Assembly: GCF_037975245.1 (NCBI RefSeq)
Contig: NC_092563.1
Coordinates: 7,251,501 to 7,315,500 of the forward strand
Reading direction: 5' to 3'
DNA from: Apostichopus japonicus
Taxonomy: Eukaryota > Echinodermata > Holothuroidea > Aspidochirotida > Stichopodidae
DNA: 64,000 bases
Shown here: piece after piece, positions 11,276-22,405 of the stretch
Position numbering within the stretch: the stretch's first letter is position 1
How the letters are laid out: each line of letters opens with the position of its first letter
Notes under the pieces: generated by a model
What the model was told of the DNA's origin: nothing
The model's input: the letters and a program-made list of their open reading frames with translations, nothing else
Database searches by the model: none
Made by a program: the position numbers and the translations under genes

Positions 11276-12037
11276 TTTTTAAATGTAACATTGGCTAAAA
11301 AACATAAAATGAGACACAAACGTTTTGAGTTCTTTAAGAGTTTTTTGGAACTTTTTTCTCCAAATACAGTACTAGCTGGCTAATTAGATTAGTTGTAAGC
11401 CACATGCAATGGCTACCTAAGTTTAATTGACCAGTAGTAATTAATTAGCCTGTAGTATTAGTGATCCCAGATTCTGAAACACACTACCGTATACTTGGGA
11501 AGCCTTTTAACCCTCCTATCCTATTAAACTTTACACCTTATATATACAGTAACAAGTATTTTAATTTGTTTCTGGGGGATTCAACCATTTTGATAAATTT
11601 GAGTAAGTACTAGCAGGAGTTCTGAGACACAATTCCTAGCCAAAAGTCAACTCTTGATGTACTTTAATGGTGATGGCTCCAATCTTATCTTTGAACCCTC
11701 CCTTCCTAGTTTTCTATGAAAACTATGAAAGATACTTTTAGTATGCAATGCTCCCAGATAGTGTCCAATCAAGAGATCCAGGAAGGATGATGTATATTGC
11801 AATATTCATACCTCATAATACCTACTGTTCTGCTACTGTCACATGACTTGAACAATTAGCACCAATCACACTGTAACCTTTGACCCTAAAAATGCTCCCC
11901 CTCCCCTTAGAGTTAAAAATAGCCATTTTATGATAACAGCTGGTCTATTTAGGTGACATGTGTGTGGTTTGTAGATCTGTCTGCCCTGGTCAAGTAATAC
12001 AAACAGCTAGTCATAAATCAGACATTTTTCACCTGGC
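11276..12037. other. Presumed intron, nothing recognised
   Basis: AT-rich, without protein-like splice-bounded frames or recognised repeats. Confidence 0.4.
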
Positions 12038-12071
12038 ACGGCGGTTTTGGGGGAGTCTTCAATGCCTTTAA
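12038..12071. mobile_element. Solo right end of the TTAA MITE
   Basis: GCGGTTTTGGGGGAGTCTTC followed by AATGCC and TTAA matches the right termini of the elements at 8347-8679 and 22029-22405. No left end is found, so this is a fragment. Confidence 0.65.
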
Positions 12072-13008
12072 GATCAGTGCTTGTTTGAGTGGTTTTCATT
12101 CACAAGCATATCCACTTCATATTTATGTTCTTTTTCAAGTCTAAATCTCAGTTTGAAAAGAAAAGATTGCTAAATATTGCTGATAAATGAGCTCTTTAAT
12201 GTGGCAAGGTATATTAGGCCTGTTGTTGACTTTCTGGTTGCTAGTTACTGGATATTGCTGGTTTCAAGCTCAAGATTCTAAGAAAGTACAACAGTTAAAA
12301 CAATCTGTCTGTTATTACCACCACTCGAAGGAGTCCTTCCTCTAAACTGATAGTGGCACTGTCAAAATAAATAATCTGATTGATTTATGGATGATATTTG
12401 AAGTTATCAAAAAACCCGAGACACTTGCATTTTATTATTCTCACTTTAAATAACCTGAAACCTGGTTTGCATCAAACTCTAATCGTAACCATACTTGAGA
12501 ATGAATTGTAGTTTTGATAGGGTTGGGGGTGGTCCAGACCCACTCATCAGAAACATATGGGAGCTTTGAAACAAGAGTTCTGCCTGTGTGAGTGTTAAGT
12601 GTGTCAGCTTTAAAAACACTAGGCTTACATAACAGAAAATCTCCAGCTGCTTATTGTAATCTGTGTGTGTGTGTATGGTTAACAGCAAGAGAGATGTGAC
12701 ATTTATTTGTTTGTCCGGGGTCATAGAATGAGGACATTATTGCCTGATTTTCCCTTCAGAAATATGTCTGATATACAGTTGTAGACTTCACCACAACAGC
12801 AGGTTGACATTTTTAAGACACATGTTTATGTGGATAAATGAATGTCAACTTTTTTGCTAAAGTTAACTCTGGAAGTCCAATCAGAACAAAATTTGTGTTA
12901 GAGTTTGGGAAAATCTGGACTATTAAATCCCATTGTTCTGTTGGTGCTTCCTTTTTAAATATTTTACTTCATTAAGGCTTTGAAAATCTTTATCCAAGGT
13001 TACAAGAA
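12072..13008. other. Presumed intron, nothing recognised
   Basis: A short GT run occurs near 12660-12675. The minus-strand open stretch here has no splice support. Confidence 0.4.
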
Positions 13009-13857
13009 TTTAACCCTACTGTAACACACTCTCATAACTGGATGGAGCCCTAATTTAACCACACTGTACCACACTTATGTAACTGGATGGAGCACAAATT
13101 ATGTACTGTACCACACTCTCAAAACTGGATGGAGCCCTAATTTAACCATACTGTATCACACTCTCATAACTGGATGGAGCCCTAATTTAACCATACTGTA
13201 TCACACTCTCATAACTGGATGGAGCCCTAATTTAACCCTACTGTACCACACTTTCATAACTGGATGGAGCCCTAATTTAACCACATTGTACCACACTTAT
13301 GTAACTGGGTGGAGCCCTAATTTCACCCTACTGTATCACACTCTTGTAACTGGATGGAGCCCTAATTTTATAACCCTACTGTACCACACTCATAACTGGA
13401 TGGAGTCCCAATTTAACCCTACTGTACCATACGTACGTAACTGGATGGAGCCCTAATTTAACCCTACTGTACCACACTTTCATAACTGGATGGAGCCCTA
13501 ATTTAACCACACTGTACCACACTTACGTAACTGAATGGAGCCCTAATTTCACCCTACTGTATCACACTCTTGTAAGCTGGATGAAGACCTAATTTAACCA
13601 TACTGTATCACACTTTCATAACTGGATGGAGCCCTAATTTAACCACACTATACCACACTTACGTAACTGGATGGAGCCCTAATTTAACCATACTGTATCA
13701 CACTCTTGTAACTGGATGGAACCCTAATTTTATAACCCTACTGTACCACACTCATAACTGGATGGAGCCCTAATTTAACCCTAATGTACCACACTTACGT
13801 AACTGGATGGAGCCCTAATTTAACCATACTTTTTCACGCTCTCGGAACTGAATGGAT
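13009..13857. repeat. Minisatellite, 45-bp unit, about 19 copies
   Basis: The repeated unit includes AACTGGATGGAGCCCTAATT, then TAACCCTACTGTACCACACT, then a variable CTCAT or TACGT block. Units vary by substitutions and small indels (40-50 bp). Two sub-types, ending CTCAT/TTCAT and TTACGT/TTATGT, alternate along the array, which suggests some expansion in multi-unit blocks. Confidence 0.95.
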
Positions 13858-15336
13858 ATATGTAAATTTACCAATATAGAACAAGTTTACCAAGCCTGTA
13901 TGGTATTACTCAGACAGGTTGTAAACTGCTCACACCTTTTCCTAGATTCTTATTCAAGTGAACCTTAAGTTGTGAATATTTAAGTAAATTTGACTGACCC
14001 CTTAATCTTGTAAAAGGATTTCCCCCCAGTATAAATCAAAACAAAAACTTACAAGTAAATTTGACTTGTCAAACTTGCATGTGTGTGTGTGTGGAAGGAG
14101 GGGAGGGGAGGGGGATTGCATTTTGCTGGCCTCCACTGCCCTCCCCTCCAGCAAATATTGACCCTGTTGAATAAGATATTGATCTTCAGTATGTCTGAAG
14201 TATTTTGCATTTCAGCTTAGAGCATATGGCAAATAATACGGAGCCTTAATCTGTGTAATCTGTTTTGCGTGAGTTTGCGAGTGGCCTGCACATGATTACT
14301 TTTCCTGCAAGAATGACATAAAAGTACCAGGATAATGCTATTTTGGGAAATAACTTGTTGATGTTCACATGACATGGAAATGTGAATTCATGTTCTTACA
14401 TGGTAATGATGGTACCATGTGAGCTACGTATCTAACAGGGCATATTAGGGGAGTGGGTGGAGTGTGAATAAAAGTGGGAGATAATGCAATAACATTGTTT
14501 TTGAGTGGACTATAGTGCTTGTGGAAGAGATGATGTGTATTATAACATACTTACAGTACATAGAGCTATAAATTTATTATAATCCCAGTTTCTTTTGGCA
14601 TTTTCATCTCACCATGTTTTGGTTGAAGGGAGTGAGGCCAATAAACCGAGCTCCTCTGGACATACCTCTTTTCTCTCAATGTGTCCGTTACACGATACAG
14701 CTCCTCTATGCATGCTCACTAGAATCTATTTTAAGGTTAATATTTTTCTCTTTTTGCATTCCACATACATAATCTCACATGGTTATGTTCTCTTCGAATG
14801 AAATCATTTTGATATTGAGACCTCTAATTGATAACGGTAAGAACAAAGAATAAACTCCCAAGAGAGGAACATATCAAAACACATTATTTTATTTGACAAA
14901 ATCATAGAAAACTTAGTTCTTTTTACTCATAAATAGATGACCACCAACAAGTTAATTAACAACTATGAAGTATATCAGCAGAACAAGAAAATAATATGTC
15001 TGGTTCTGCAAGACATATAGTCAGTTGTGATCCTTAACCATCAAGGACCACATACTAGCAGCTTCAGTGATTTGCATTAATCAAATTATGACTCTTGCAA
15101 TGTTCATTATTGTCATGTTGCAAATATGTTTTATCAAGTCACATTTGTTTTTTTTTGGATAGAGATTGGTATCAGGTAGGGCTCGTGGGGTGTTTTTGCA
15201 GACGTGGTGCAATACCTTTAGCAGGTTTGCGCGCCAGATGGCGAATACATGTAAATATCATTAAAAGAGTCACCAGGGATCATTTCCATTAAACTGGGTT
15301 ATTTTCATTTAGTTTAATTAGAGAGCCATAACTCAC
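13858..15336. other. Non-coding, low-complexity patches
   Basis: Contains a GT run and G-rich patch near 14080-14115. No exon or transposon was recognised. Confidence 0.4.
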
Positions 15337-15618
15337 TCGCCTGGTTGAGTAGCAACAATCGTAAAGCAGTGTCGTGTTTTTGCCGAGCGGCCAGAGAGAT
15401 AAACAGAGGAACTTCTTGGTATCCTGCACCAAACAGACAGACCTCTGATAATGTGATCAGTGTTCCACCACTGGCAGTGCTTAGTAAATTACGTCGGGGG
15501 TCCAGGTGTGTAAACTCCTCGCCCAGCAGGCTGAAGTTCATCGGTAGGAGAAGATCGGAAAACCAGTAAATGAACGCGGCATGATAGAGATCATCAGTTT
15601 GTTAAGAGGCTGGGGTGG
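15337..15618 (-). pseudogene. Ankyrin-like exon or pseudo-exon, one apparent frameshift
   Basis: Read on the minus strand, this has an acceptor at 15619-15620 (tract CATTTTATTTTACTAG) and a strong donor GTGAGT at 15331-15336. From 15595 downward one frame stays open for about 85 codons and includes DDLYHAAFIYWF, LLSTASGGTLITLSEVCLF and PLFISLAARQKHDTALRLLL. The last block resembles an ankyrin repeat (PLxxAAxxxHxxxxxLLL). The few codons next to the acceptor are in another frame (HPSLLTN); one extra base near 15596 separates them and puts a stop in the main frame. So it is a decayed exon, a sequencing error, or wrongly bounded. It lies inside the presumed intron of the + strand gene, on the opposite strand. 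Exact family unknown. Confidence 0.45.
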
Positions 15619-15898
15619 CTAGTAAAATAAAATGACAGTTTGCCTTCAAGCTCTTTTATTTAATCCAGGGATAAGATAGCAACAGCTGCACACAGCAGGT
15701 ACTTGCTCTAAGTTCAAATGCGGTGGGTTTAGATTTTTTCCCCCCTTCTTTCTTTGAACTGATGGTGGCTCATTTGATCGGACCAAATTTAATGTTCTCA
15801 ACCTCTTTCAAGTTGTAGAGGAAGTTACCGAATGAAATGAAATATTGTGATTTCAGAAATAATCAATATATTTCTTTTGTAACTCCTATTTCATTAGT
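15619..15898. other. Non-coding spacer
   Basis: No feature recognised between the ankyrin-like exon and the minisatellite. Confidence 0.4.
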
Positions 15899-16405
15899 TT
15901 AGTGAATAGTGACTATAAGTGAATAGTGACTATATAAGTGAATAGTGGCTATAAGTGAATAGTGACTATATAAGTGAATAGTGCCCTCGAAGTTAATAGT
16001 GACAATATAAGTGAATATTGACTATATAAGTGAATAGTGACTATAAGTGAATAGTGACTATAAGTGAATAGTGACTTTAAGTGAGTAGTGCCTATATAAG
16101 TGAATAGTGACTATAAGAGAATAGTGACTAAGTGAGTAGTTACTATATTAAAGTGAATAGTGCCCTCGAAGTTAATAGTGACTATATAAGTGAGTAGTGC
16201 CTATAAGTGAATAGTGACTATAAGAGAATAGTGACTATAAGTGAATAGTGACTATAAGTGAATAGTGGCTATAAGTGAATAGTGACTATATAAGTGAGTA
16301 CTGACTATAAGTGAGTAGTGACTATAAGTGAATAGTGACCATTTATAAGTGAATATTGACAATATAAGTGAGTAGTGACTATAAGTGAATAGTGACTATA
16401 AGTGT
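15899..16405. repeat. Minisatellite, 17/19-bp unit
   Basis: About 28 units of AGTGAATAGTGACTATA, some with an extra TA, run with variants such as GTGAGTAGTGCC. A two-part variant containing GCCCTCGAAGTTAATAG occurs twice (about 15980 and 16165), showing block-wise duplication. Confidence 0.95.
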
Positions 16406-16908
16406 TGCAACAGGTTTAATTGTTAAAGCAAATATAGTATACCTCCTCCCCCCCTCCTTTACCCTGTTTAACACAACAATAGAGTAGTCCCTACAAAACC
16501 TGACATGATGTGTTGCGACTGATTGTCGAAACAATGCATTTGAAGCTATAGAGTTCTGTATTAGCATATCAACTGTTAGCAACAAAATATAACTAGTTTT
16601 TTCTGCAATGATTTTAAGGGACAGGCTGCAGGAATCTCTGAACTATACACACATATTTCTGTAGCAAATTTCAGTTTTTGTACGTTATTGCTTATACAGT
16701 GCTGCAAATAGTACCTTCGGATTATCCCAATATTTGCTGTTGATTTGTCCTTGCAATGCGATGCATTTATAGAGTGGTCTCCACCTACTTGTCAGTTTGT
16801 GTTCTCTTCATATAGAAATTTGTCAATTCAACTTCCTAAATTGTAAGAATGTTGTATTCTTCAATGGAGAAATAATTTGTAATTAATCACAAGGAAAAGC
16901 AACTGACT
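16406..16908. other. Non-coding spacer
   Basis: A C-rich tract occurs near 16441-16460. No exon was recognised. Confidence 0.4.
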
Positions 16909-16916
16909 GTTGCGGG

Positions 16917-17283
16917 CAGTGGCGTAGGAAGGTTCTTTTGAGTGGGGGGCTGAAGACTGATGGCCGGCCTGGGGGAGGGGTCTAAGGGGAGGGGGTGTCC
17001 CCCTCCCCTTTGGAAATTTTTGCATTTCCAGGTGGCCTCAGATGCAATTTGGTGCAATATAGCACACTTCAATACCCACTCCATTTTGTAAACTTAATTT
17101 TGTATTTTCACCTGGCCTTAGATGCAATTTGGTGCTCGAAATGAGATTTTTTTTTCTCATTTGGAAATGAAAAAGGGGTTTTCTGACTTGCGAAGCGGGG
17201 GGGCGGAATGATACTTCCGCCCCTCCACATTTTTCACTGGGGGGGCTAGCGCCCCCCCAGCACCCCCAGTTCCTACACCCTTG
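16917..17283. mobile_element. hAT-like MITE with 8-bp TSD GTTGCGGG
   Basis: Ends are CAGTGGCGTAGGAA (left) and the inverse of CAAGGGTGTAGGAA (right). The exact 8-bp direct repeat GTTGCGGG flanks it at 16909-16916 and 17284-17291. An 8-bp duplication with ends starting CA fits the hAT superfamily. The interior is G/C-run rich (GGGGGGCTAGCGCCCCCC palindrome near 17240) and has no transposase. Confidence 0.88.
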
Positions 17284-17291
17284 GTTGCGGG

Positions 17292-19296
17292 TCAATTATT
17301 ACGACGACATTTAAACTCCGCTATAAAATATTCATAACTGTCTTACCAAATTTTAAACGTCTGTGTCTCCACAATGCAAAATGCCATTGGCATGTGGTTT
17401 TGAGCCACTGTAGACTTGTGTAAAAGATCTGCCGAGAAATTTCCTGCGGTCTGTTTAAACGATGACATTCAGCCCACCGGAATATCCCTTCAGTTGTAAC
17501 TTAATTAAAACTATGATAATAATAATTAATGTAAGTTATATTGGGCTGTTCAGTCTCGCATTACAGTCTGCAATCCTAGCTTTATTTTTTGGTTAACTAT
17601 TTGATAGGTTACTAGACCTCATTGAACAGATATTAACGGCTGCTTAAAATTCAAATGTTAGATCATCTGCCTATACTGTCGTACTGCTACCATCTGGGGA
17701 CTGGTTTACATCAAGTGCTGTAGCTGGTAAATGGAAGCGAAATTTGGCCTTCTTTAGATTTGAAAGTGATAGCTTGCTTTGCAAACTTCAATGATTGGTT
17801 TAGCTCTCTTTGAAATAAACCAACTCTGTTGTTGTTTTATTTTACTAAACTTTCCTGACAGGTGTGTGATACCCCAAGTTTCCTAGTAATTTAAATGCTC
17901 TGTTTGACTCCAATTTATCCTGCCAAGAAAGATGGGGGAAAAAAGACGAAATTTCACTTGTACTTTACTTTGACCAGAGACTACTAGTATGTGACATATT
18001 TTGGAGAGTAGATTACTGGTTGGAATAGAGTCGCTTTTCTTGTCAGGATTAATTCTTCTTTTCCAAAAGAGGATTTCATTCACCCCTTTTTGACTCTGCA
18101 CACGTATCGTCCCCTCGTCCCTACAAGCACGACTCCCAGGTACGTCAATCGCTGACTCTAAATATCTGACCGTCTTTGTCAAATGAGAGCAAGGAAGGTA
18201 TAGGTGAATGAAGACACTGGTTCGTTAATGACGATGGTATGTCAACAATTAGGCAGCTGTTCTTGGAATGTAGTTAGATGAATAGATCCTCACGAGGTTA
18301 CTACGAAACTCGACAAGAGAATTATCTCCATCTGCCCGAGCCTTCTGTTTATAAGCCGTGGAACATCCCAACCTGGGTTTTGTTTTCGCAACTGTTTGAA
18401 ATCTTGTCTTGTCCTCCTCTTTGACACCTCAAACTTTTATTATGTTTTTTAATTTTTTTTTTTGGCCCGTTAGGATATTTTAATTGTGAAAAGAATGCGG
18501 AGACATTATTTGACTACAGCCCCCAAAGAGTATATCATGTCAACTATGTCACCTGTTTGGTTATTATTAGCTACTACGGACCGGAGAAGAAGAGATTAAG
18601 GTAAGGACGGGCAGTTTATACATACGTCATGCCCGTGCCTGCAGATGAGTGACGCCATAGGGAGTAATGCATCTTCTTTCAGCTCTTGCATTCTACACAT
18701 TCACACAAATTTGTCCCAGTCATGAAATGTTTGACTATATATATATATGTATGAAAATATAGTATCCAGTTGTCCTGCCTTTGGAGTCGTTCAGAAGTGC
18801 AATACACCTAGCTGGCAGAATGCAAGGAATTCCCAGGGGATCTTACCTCAAGCTACAAACTTTCTGAAATTATTTTATCAGTATAGATGAGTTTAGTCAA
18901 CAATGTAATCCAATTTGCTTTCTTAAAATTAAAGGAGCACCCTTTCTCCATGGCATTGTCATCACATAGGATTGAAAGTCACTTTTGGGTAATAAACTTT
19001 TCCCTCCCAAAATTTGACCTAAAATTTGCCCTCGCTAGTGTACTATATATAGCTAGTGTCGGTGGCTCGTAATATCATGTACAGGCTAATTGGGTTACGA
19101 AGTAAACACACTAACCACAGCATACAGGCATAAATTTAGGACCAGGAAAATGCTATTTACTTTCTTGGGGGATACTTTATTTTGTCTTCAAACTCAAGTC
19201 ACCGAAACAAGATGAAAGAATGTACAAATCCAACCAAAAACATCATGATTACCATACTACAATTGGCTGTATACAACTTCAACTGCAGATACATCA
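17292..19296. other. Non-coding, nothing firmly called
   Basis: A minus-strand open stretch of about 100 codons (17883-18182) lacks convincing splice sites or recognisable motifs. A short TA run lies at 18737-18748. The stretch 18090-18650 is of higher complexity than its neighbours and could hold conserved non-coding sequence, which only an alignment would show. Confidence 0.35.
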
Positions 19297-19304
19297 GTGT
19301 GAAT

Positions 19305-19768
19305 CATAGGCGTAGGAGGCGGGGGGGGGGGGCTGGGGGGCTGCAGCCCCCCATCCACAATTTATTGTGAAAATTAGGGCAATGTGCTGAGAATTTTTCG
19401 GGCTCCTTCTGAAAGAAGAATAATTTGCAGTGTGTTTTTCAAATTGTTGGGGTGAAAATTCGAGCAATATACTGAGAATTTTTCGGGCACCTACTGGAAG
19501 AAGAATAATTGCAATGTGTTTTTCAATGGTGACACTGATATTATGATTATCATTATTATTGTAACGACTTCCCCAATAATTATAACCAATGTGGAAGGGT
19601 AATAACACAGAAAATGATTGTATGTTATTGGCAGGTGATATAATAACCGAGGAATGCCTATAGATATGATATGCACATTAATATGTTGAACGAATTTTGG
19701 TTATATTTCTCGGGCAAGTCGTTACAGCCCCCCCCCCCCCCAAATCGAATTAGGCTCCTACGCCTATG
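19305..19768. mobile_element. hAT-like MITE with 8-bp TSD GTGTGAAT
   Basis: Perfect 14-bp inverted ends CATAGGCGTAGGAG / CTCCTACGCCTATG are flanked by the exact direct repeat GTGTGAAT at 19297-19304 and 19769-19776. Long G and C runs lie just inside the ends. The interior carries two tandem copies (about 19365-19440 and 19449-19530) of an 80-bp block containing CTGAGAATTTTTCGGGC. Its ends resemble those of the element at 16917-17283, so they are probably related. No transposase. Confidence 0.9.
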
Positions 19769-20018
19769 GTGTGAATGAATGCACTTGACCTGATGACTTG
19801 AGTGTAACTTTGACATGCAGCATGGCCATGCAAGTAACATTAATCATAGCAGTCTGGGACAAATAAAAACATCAACTCGATGATGGACAAGCTTTTGTGA
19901 ATTAATGGGGCTGAGTGGACGTCACATCCCTAAAGATTGCAAAATTATCAAGTTTGAATCTTTGCATCGAATATACAGTGATATTCGGTGCAACACTGTT
20001 AGTAGACATTATGTATAT

Positions 20019-21307
20019 CAGGGCTCATTTTTAAGAAAATTTTAAGGTTGTCCTTTGGGGGACAACCTTAATGCATTCGTATTTGGTTGTCCGAAGGATT
20101 TTTTGGTTGTCCAATGAAAGCACCAAAAAATGCTAACTGGAGTTGCCTGACGCAGAACATTGCACACATTGTGGGCACTAAAGTTACTGAATATATGCCA
20201 GGGACTGTTATGTTAGTTATGTACGTCTTGCGATTTTCCAACACTTGGATTTTTGAAATGGCACACCTTGCGCGAAAGCCGTACGTAACTAATTCTATAA
20301 TGTATTGATTCAGCCTTGTAGGTGAGTACCATAACCAGTGGCGGAGCGTCCATACAGTCAGGGGGGCGGATGCCCCCCCTGACGGATTCAAATGGACTGC
20401 TGGCGCCCTTTTCAGCTTTTACCACTTGTTACTTATTCGCGATTATTGACTTTTATTACGCTCTGTCTACCTATTGACATTTGTCACATTTTGTTGACGA
20501 TGACACCTATTTATTCTTCGTTTATCTGCAAATTAGCAAGGCCAGAAAAGGGTCATTTCCGGCGATCTAGGGAGTATCTTTACTCAAAAAATTTCTGTCC
20601 GCCCCACCGTCCTGTGGTGGCACTCCACTTAGATAGTGTCGAAAGCGCCCCTACAGACCATTCTCGCCCCCCTTGACCAATACCCCTAGCTCCGCCACTG
20701 ACCGTAACGTTAGGCTACGCAGGCCTAGTCTATCGGCCTGAGGCTTACTCTTAGTGACTAGTCTTACGGAGATTGAAAATCTTGGACAGAACTGTAAGTG
20801 TAGAGTTATAGACACTTTATGTGGTGTATGACACTGTTCATGATTAATCATGTTGGGCTGCGGGAATTCTCTGGTAGTGAAAAAAGATTCCGGTAATGGT
20901 TTCCGATCATTTCCAGAAACAGTGTAAGCCCAGGGTATAAAGCACATATGCATACATTGCAGCAACATAAACAAGCATGCACGTGCCCACATGCACAGTA
21001 CTGCATACACGTTGTACTCCAGCTAGCTTGTCATACGTGCGTGCGGCCGTGAGGTAGAATGCAAGCGTGGTAGCAGCCACCAGGGTCTGACTTAGCATAC
21101 AAAGTATAGGATACTTTACGTAACCATTAGTGCATATATGTACAGTATGCACATTCTGCCTTTAAATAATAGGATTTTTCTGAGTTTTGTTGGAAGTGTT
21201 GAACACTTACAGCAAATAAGCTAGTCGTCCATCTGACAACCTATAGCAGGGTTTTTGGTTGTCCGATGTGATTTTTGGTCTAGGACGAACATTAAATTTG
21301 AGCCCTG
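20019..21307. mobile_element. hAT-like non-autonomous element, about 1.3 kb, with a nested MITE
   Basis: The left end CAGGGCTCATTTTTAA is inverted at the right as TTAAATTTGAGCCCTG. Sub-terminal GGTTGTCC motifs occur near both ends, and a perfect hairpin AAGGTTGTCC/GGACAACCTT lies at about 20043-20072. Ends starting CAGGG and sub-terminal repeats are hAT features. A flanking duplication is unclear: TATGTATA left and TATGTAGG right match at 6 of 8 positions, offset by one base. The MITE at 20336-20700 sits inside and so inserted later. Frames inside look non-functional. Confidence 0.65.
20336..20700. mobile_element. hAT-like MITE nested in a larger element, TSD ACCRTAAC
   Basis: Inverted ends CAGTGGCGGAGC / GCTCCGCCACTG are flanked by ACCATAAC (20328-20335) and ACCGTAAC (20701-20708), an 8-bp duplication with one difference. 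Internally AGGGGGGCGGATGCCCCCCCT forms a short hairpin next to the left end. Open frames crossing it are not genes. Confidence 0.88.
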
Positions 21308-22028
21308 TATGTAGGTATTGGAATAATTAATGAATTTTCATACATGAATGGCTAAACTACAGTACATGTTGTATTGATTTATATATCAGTTCAACGAAAA
21401 AAAGACCGACAAATTCCCTGCTGTGTACAAATAGTAGCAATTTGTAGCCTTCTATTGTATTTGCAGCTCTACACATACTACACGTAAGCATAGTGAGTTC
21501 TAAACAAAGATTCTCGAGGTAATTGATATTAATTGATATCACACGGCTCCCTTTAATTATCAACGGAACGGGATGTTTTTGTCTCACATGAGCAGAAGTA
21601 TGTTTGGACATATGGTCTAATTATCATTGTTCATGTTTAGTGATTAGTAGTGAACCAGAACAATGTAATTGAAATACCATGATGACAGTGAAAGTACACG
21701 TCTAAACAGAGCTATAGTTCACAGAGCTGTACATAAGAGACTGAACAGAGATCTATAATACCTCAACGAGGAATAGGGAGACATTTTGTTGCCCTCCAGA
21801 AGTACTATTTCATTATGAGCAACAATATAACTATAGACAGATCTGTAGTGCACCTGTCTGTCTGTCTATATGAAGCAGCTTGCCTGCTTGCATGCATGGT
21901 TAGAATGCATAATGACCCCAAAGTTGCATAGTTATTATTCTAAACTCACCAGAATTCTTTCAAATCATTGACAAGATGTTTTCTGTGGTAGGTGGTACAG
22001 TATATGTCTTTCACAGTAATGTTCAGTA
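21308..22028. other. Non-coding spacer
   Basis: No exon or repeat recognised apart from a short CTGT run near 21857-21867. Confidence 0.4.
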
Positions 22029-22405
22029 TTAAAGGGTGTGAAGACTCGCGCAAAAAGAAACTTCTAATGCCGGTAATCTGACCTAGTTTCGAATGAGGTG
22101 TAACAGAAGTGTTAGACGTGCACCACTATCGATCCCAGAAAATACGTACACAGCTTGCTACCTTCGGTAATTAGACACTAGTGTACAGTCAGTACATACA
22201 GCTGCAGTCAATACTCACAGCACAGTGTGCAAACAATACAGCGATGGACATCTCAGGTCCAGCTAAAGATAACAAGGTATTACGTTTCATTACTGTCTGC
22301 ATTTTGTAGCGACAATCTTGAGAAAAACTTCACTTGCAAGCAACAGAATGTTAACTTTTTCAGAGCGCGGCACACGGTTTGGGGAGAATCTTTAATGCCT
22401 TTTAA
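22029..22405. mobile_element. TTAA-flanked MITE, copy 2 (piggyBac-like)
   Basis: TTAA at 22029-22032 and 22402-22405 bracket an element whose interior matches 8347-8679 through nearly its full length (for example GGTAATCTGACCTAGTTTCG and ATGGACATCTCAGGTCCAGC). It is about 45 bp longer, with an extra block near 22317-22365. Both copies lie in the same orientation. Confidence 0.85.

Noticed and set aside
13009-16405. CRISPR array
   Set aside because: The repeats are contiguous minisatellites without unique spacers, in a genome with introns and SINEs.
20068-21152. Several 70-119 codon frames
   Set aside because: They fall inside the nested hAT-like elements and show no transposase motif.
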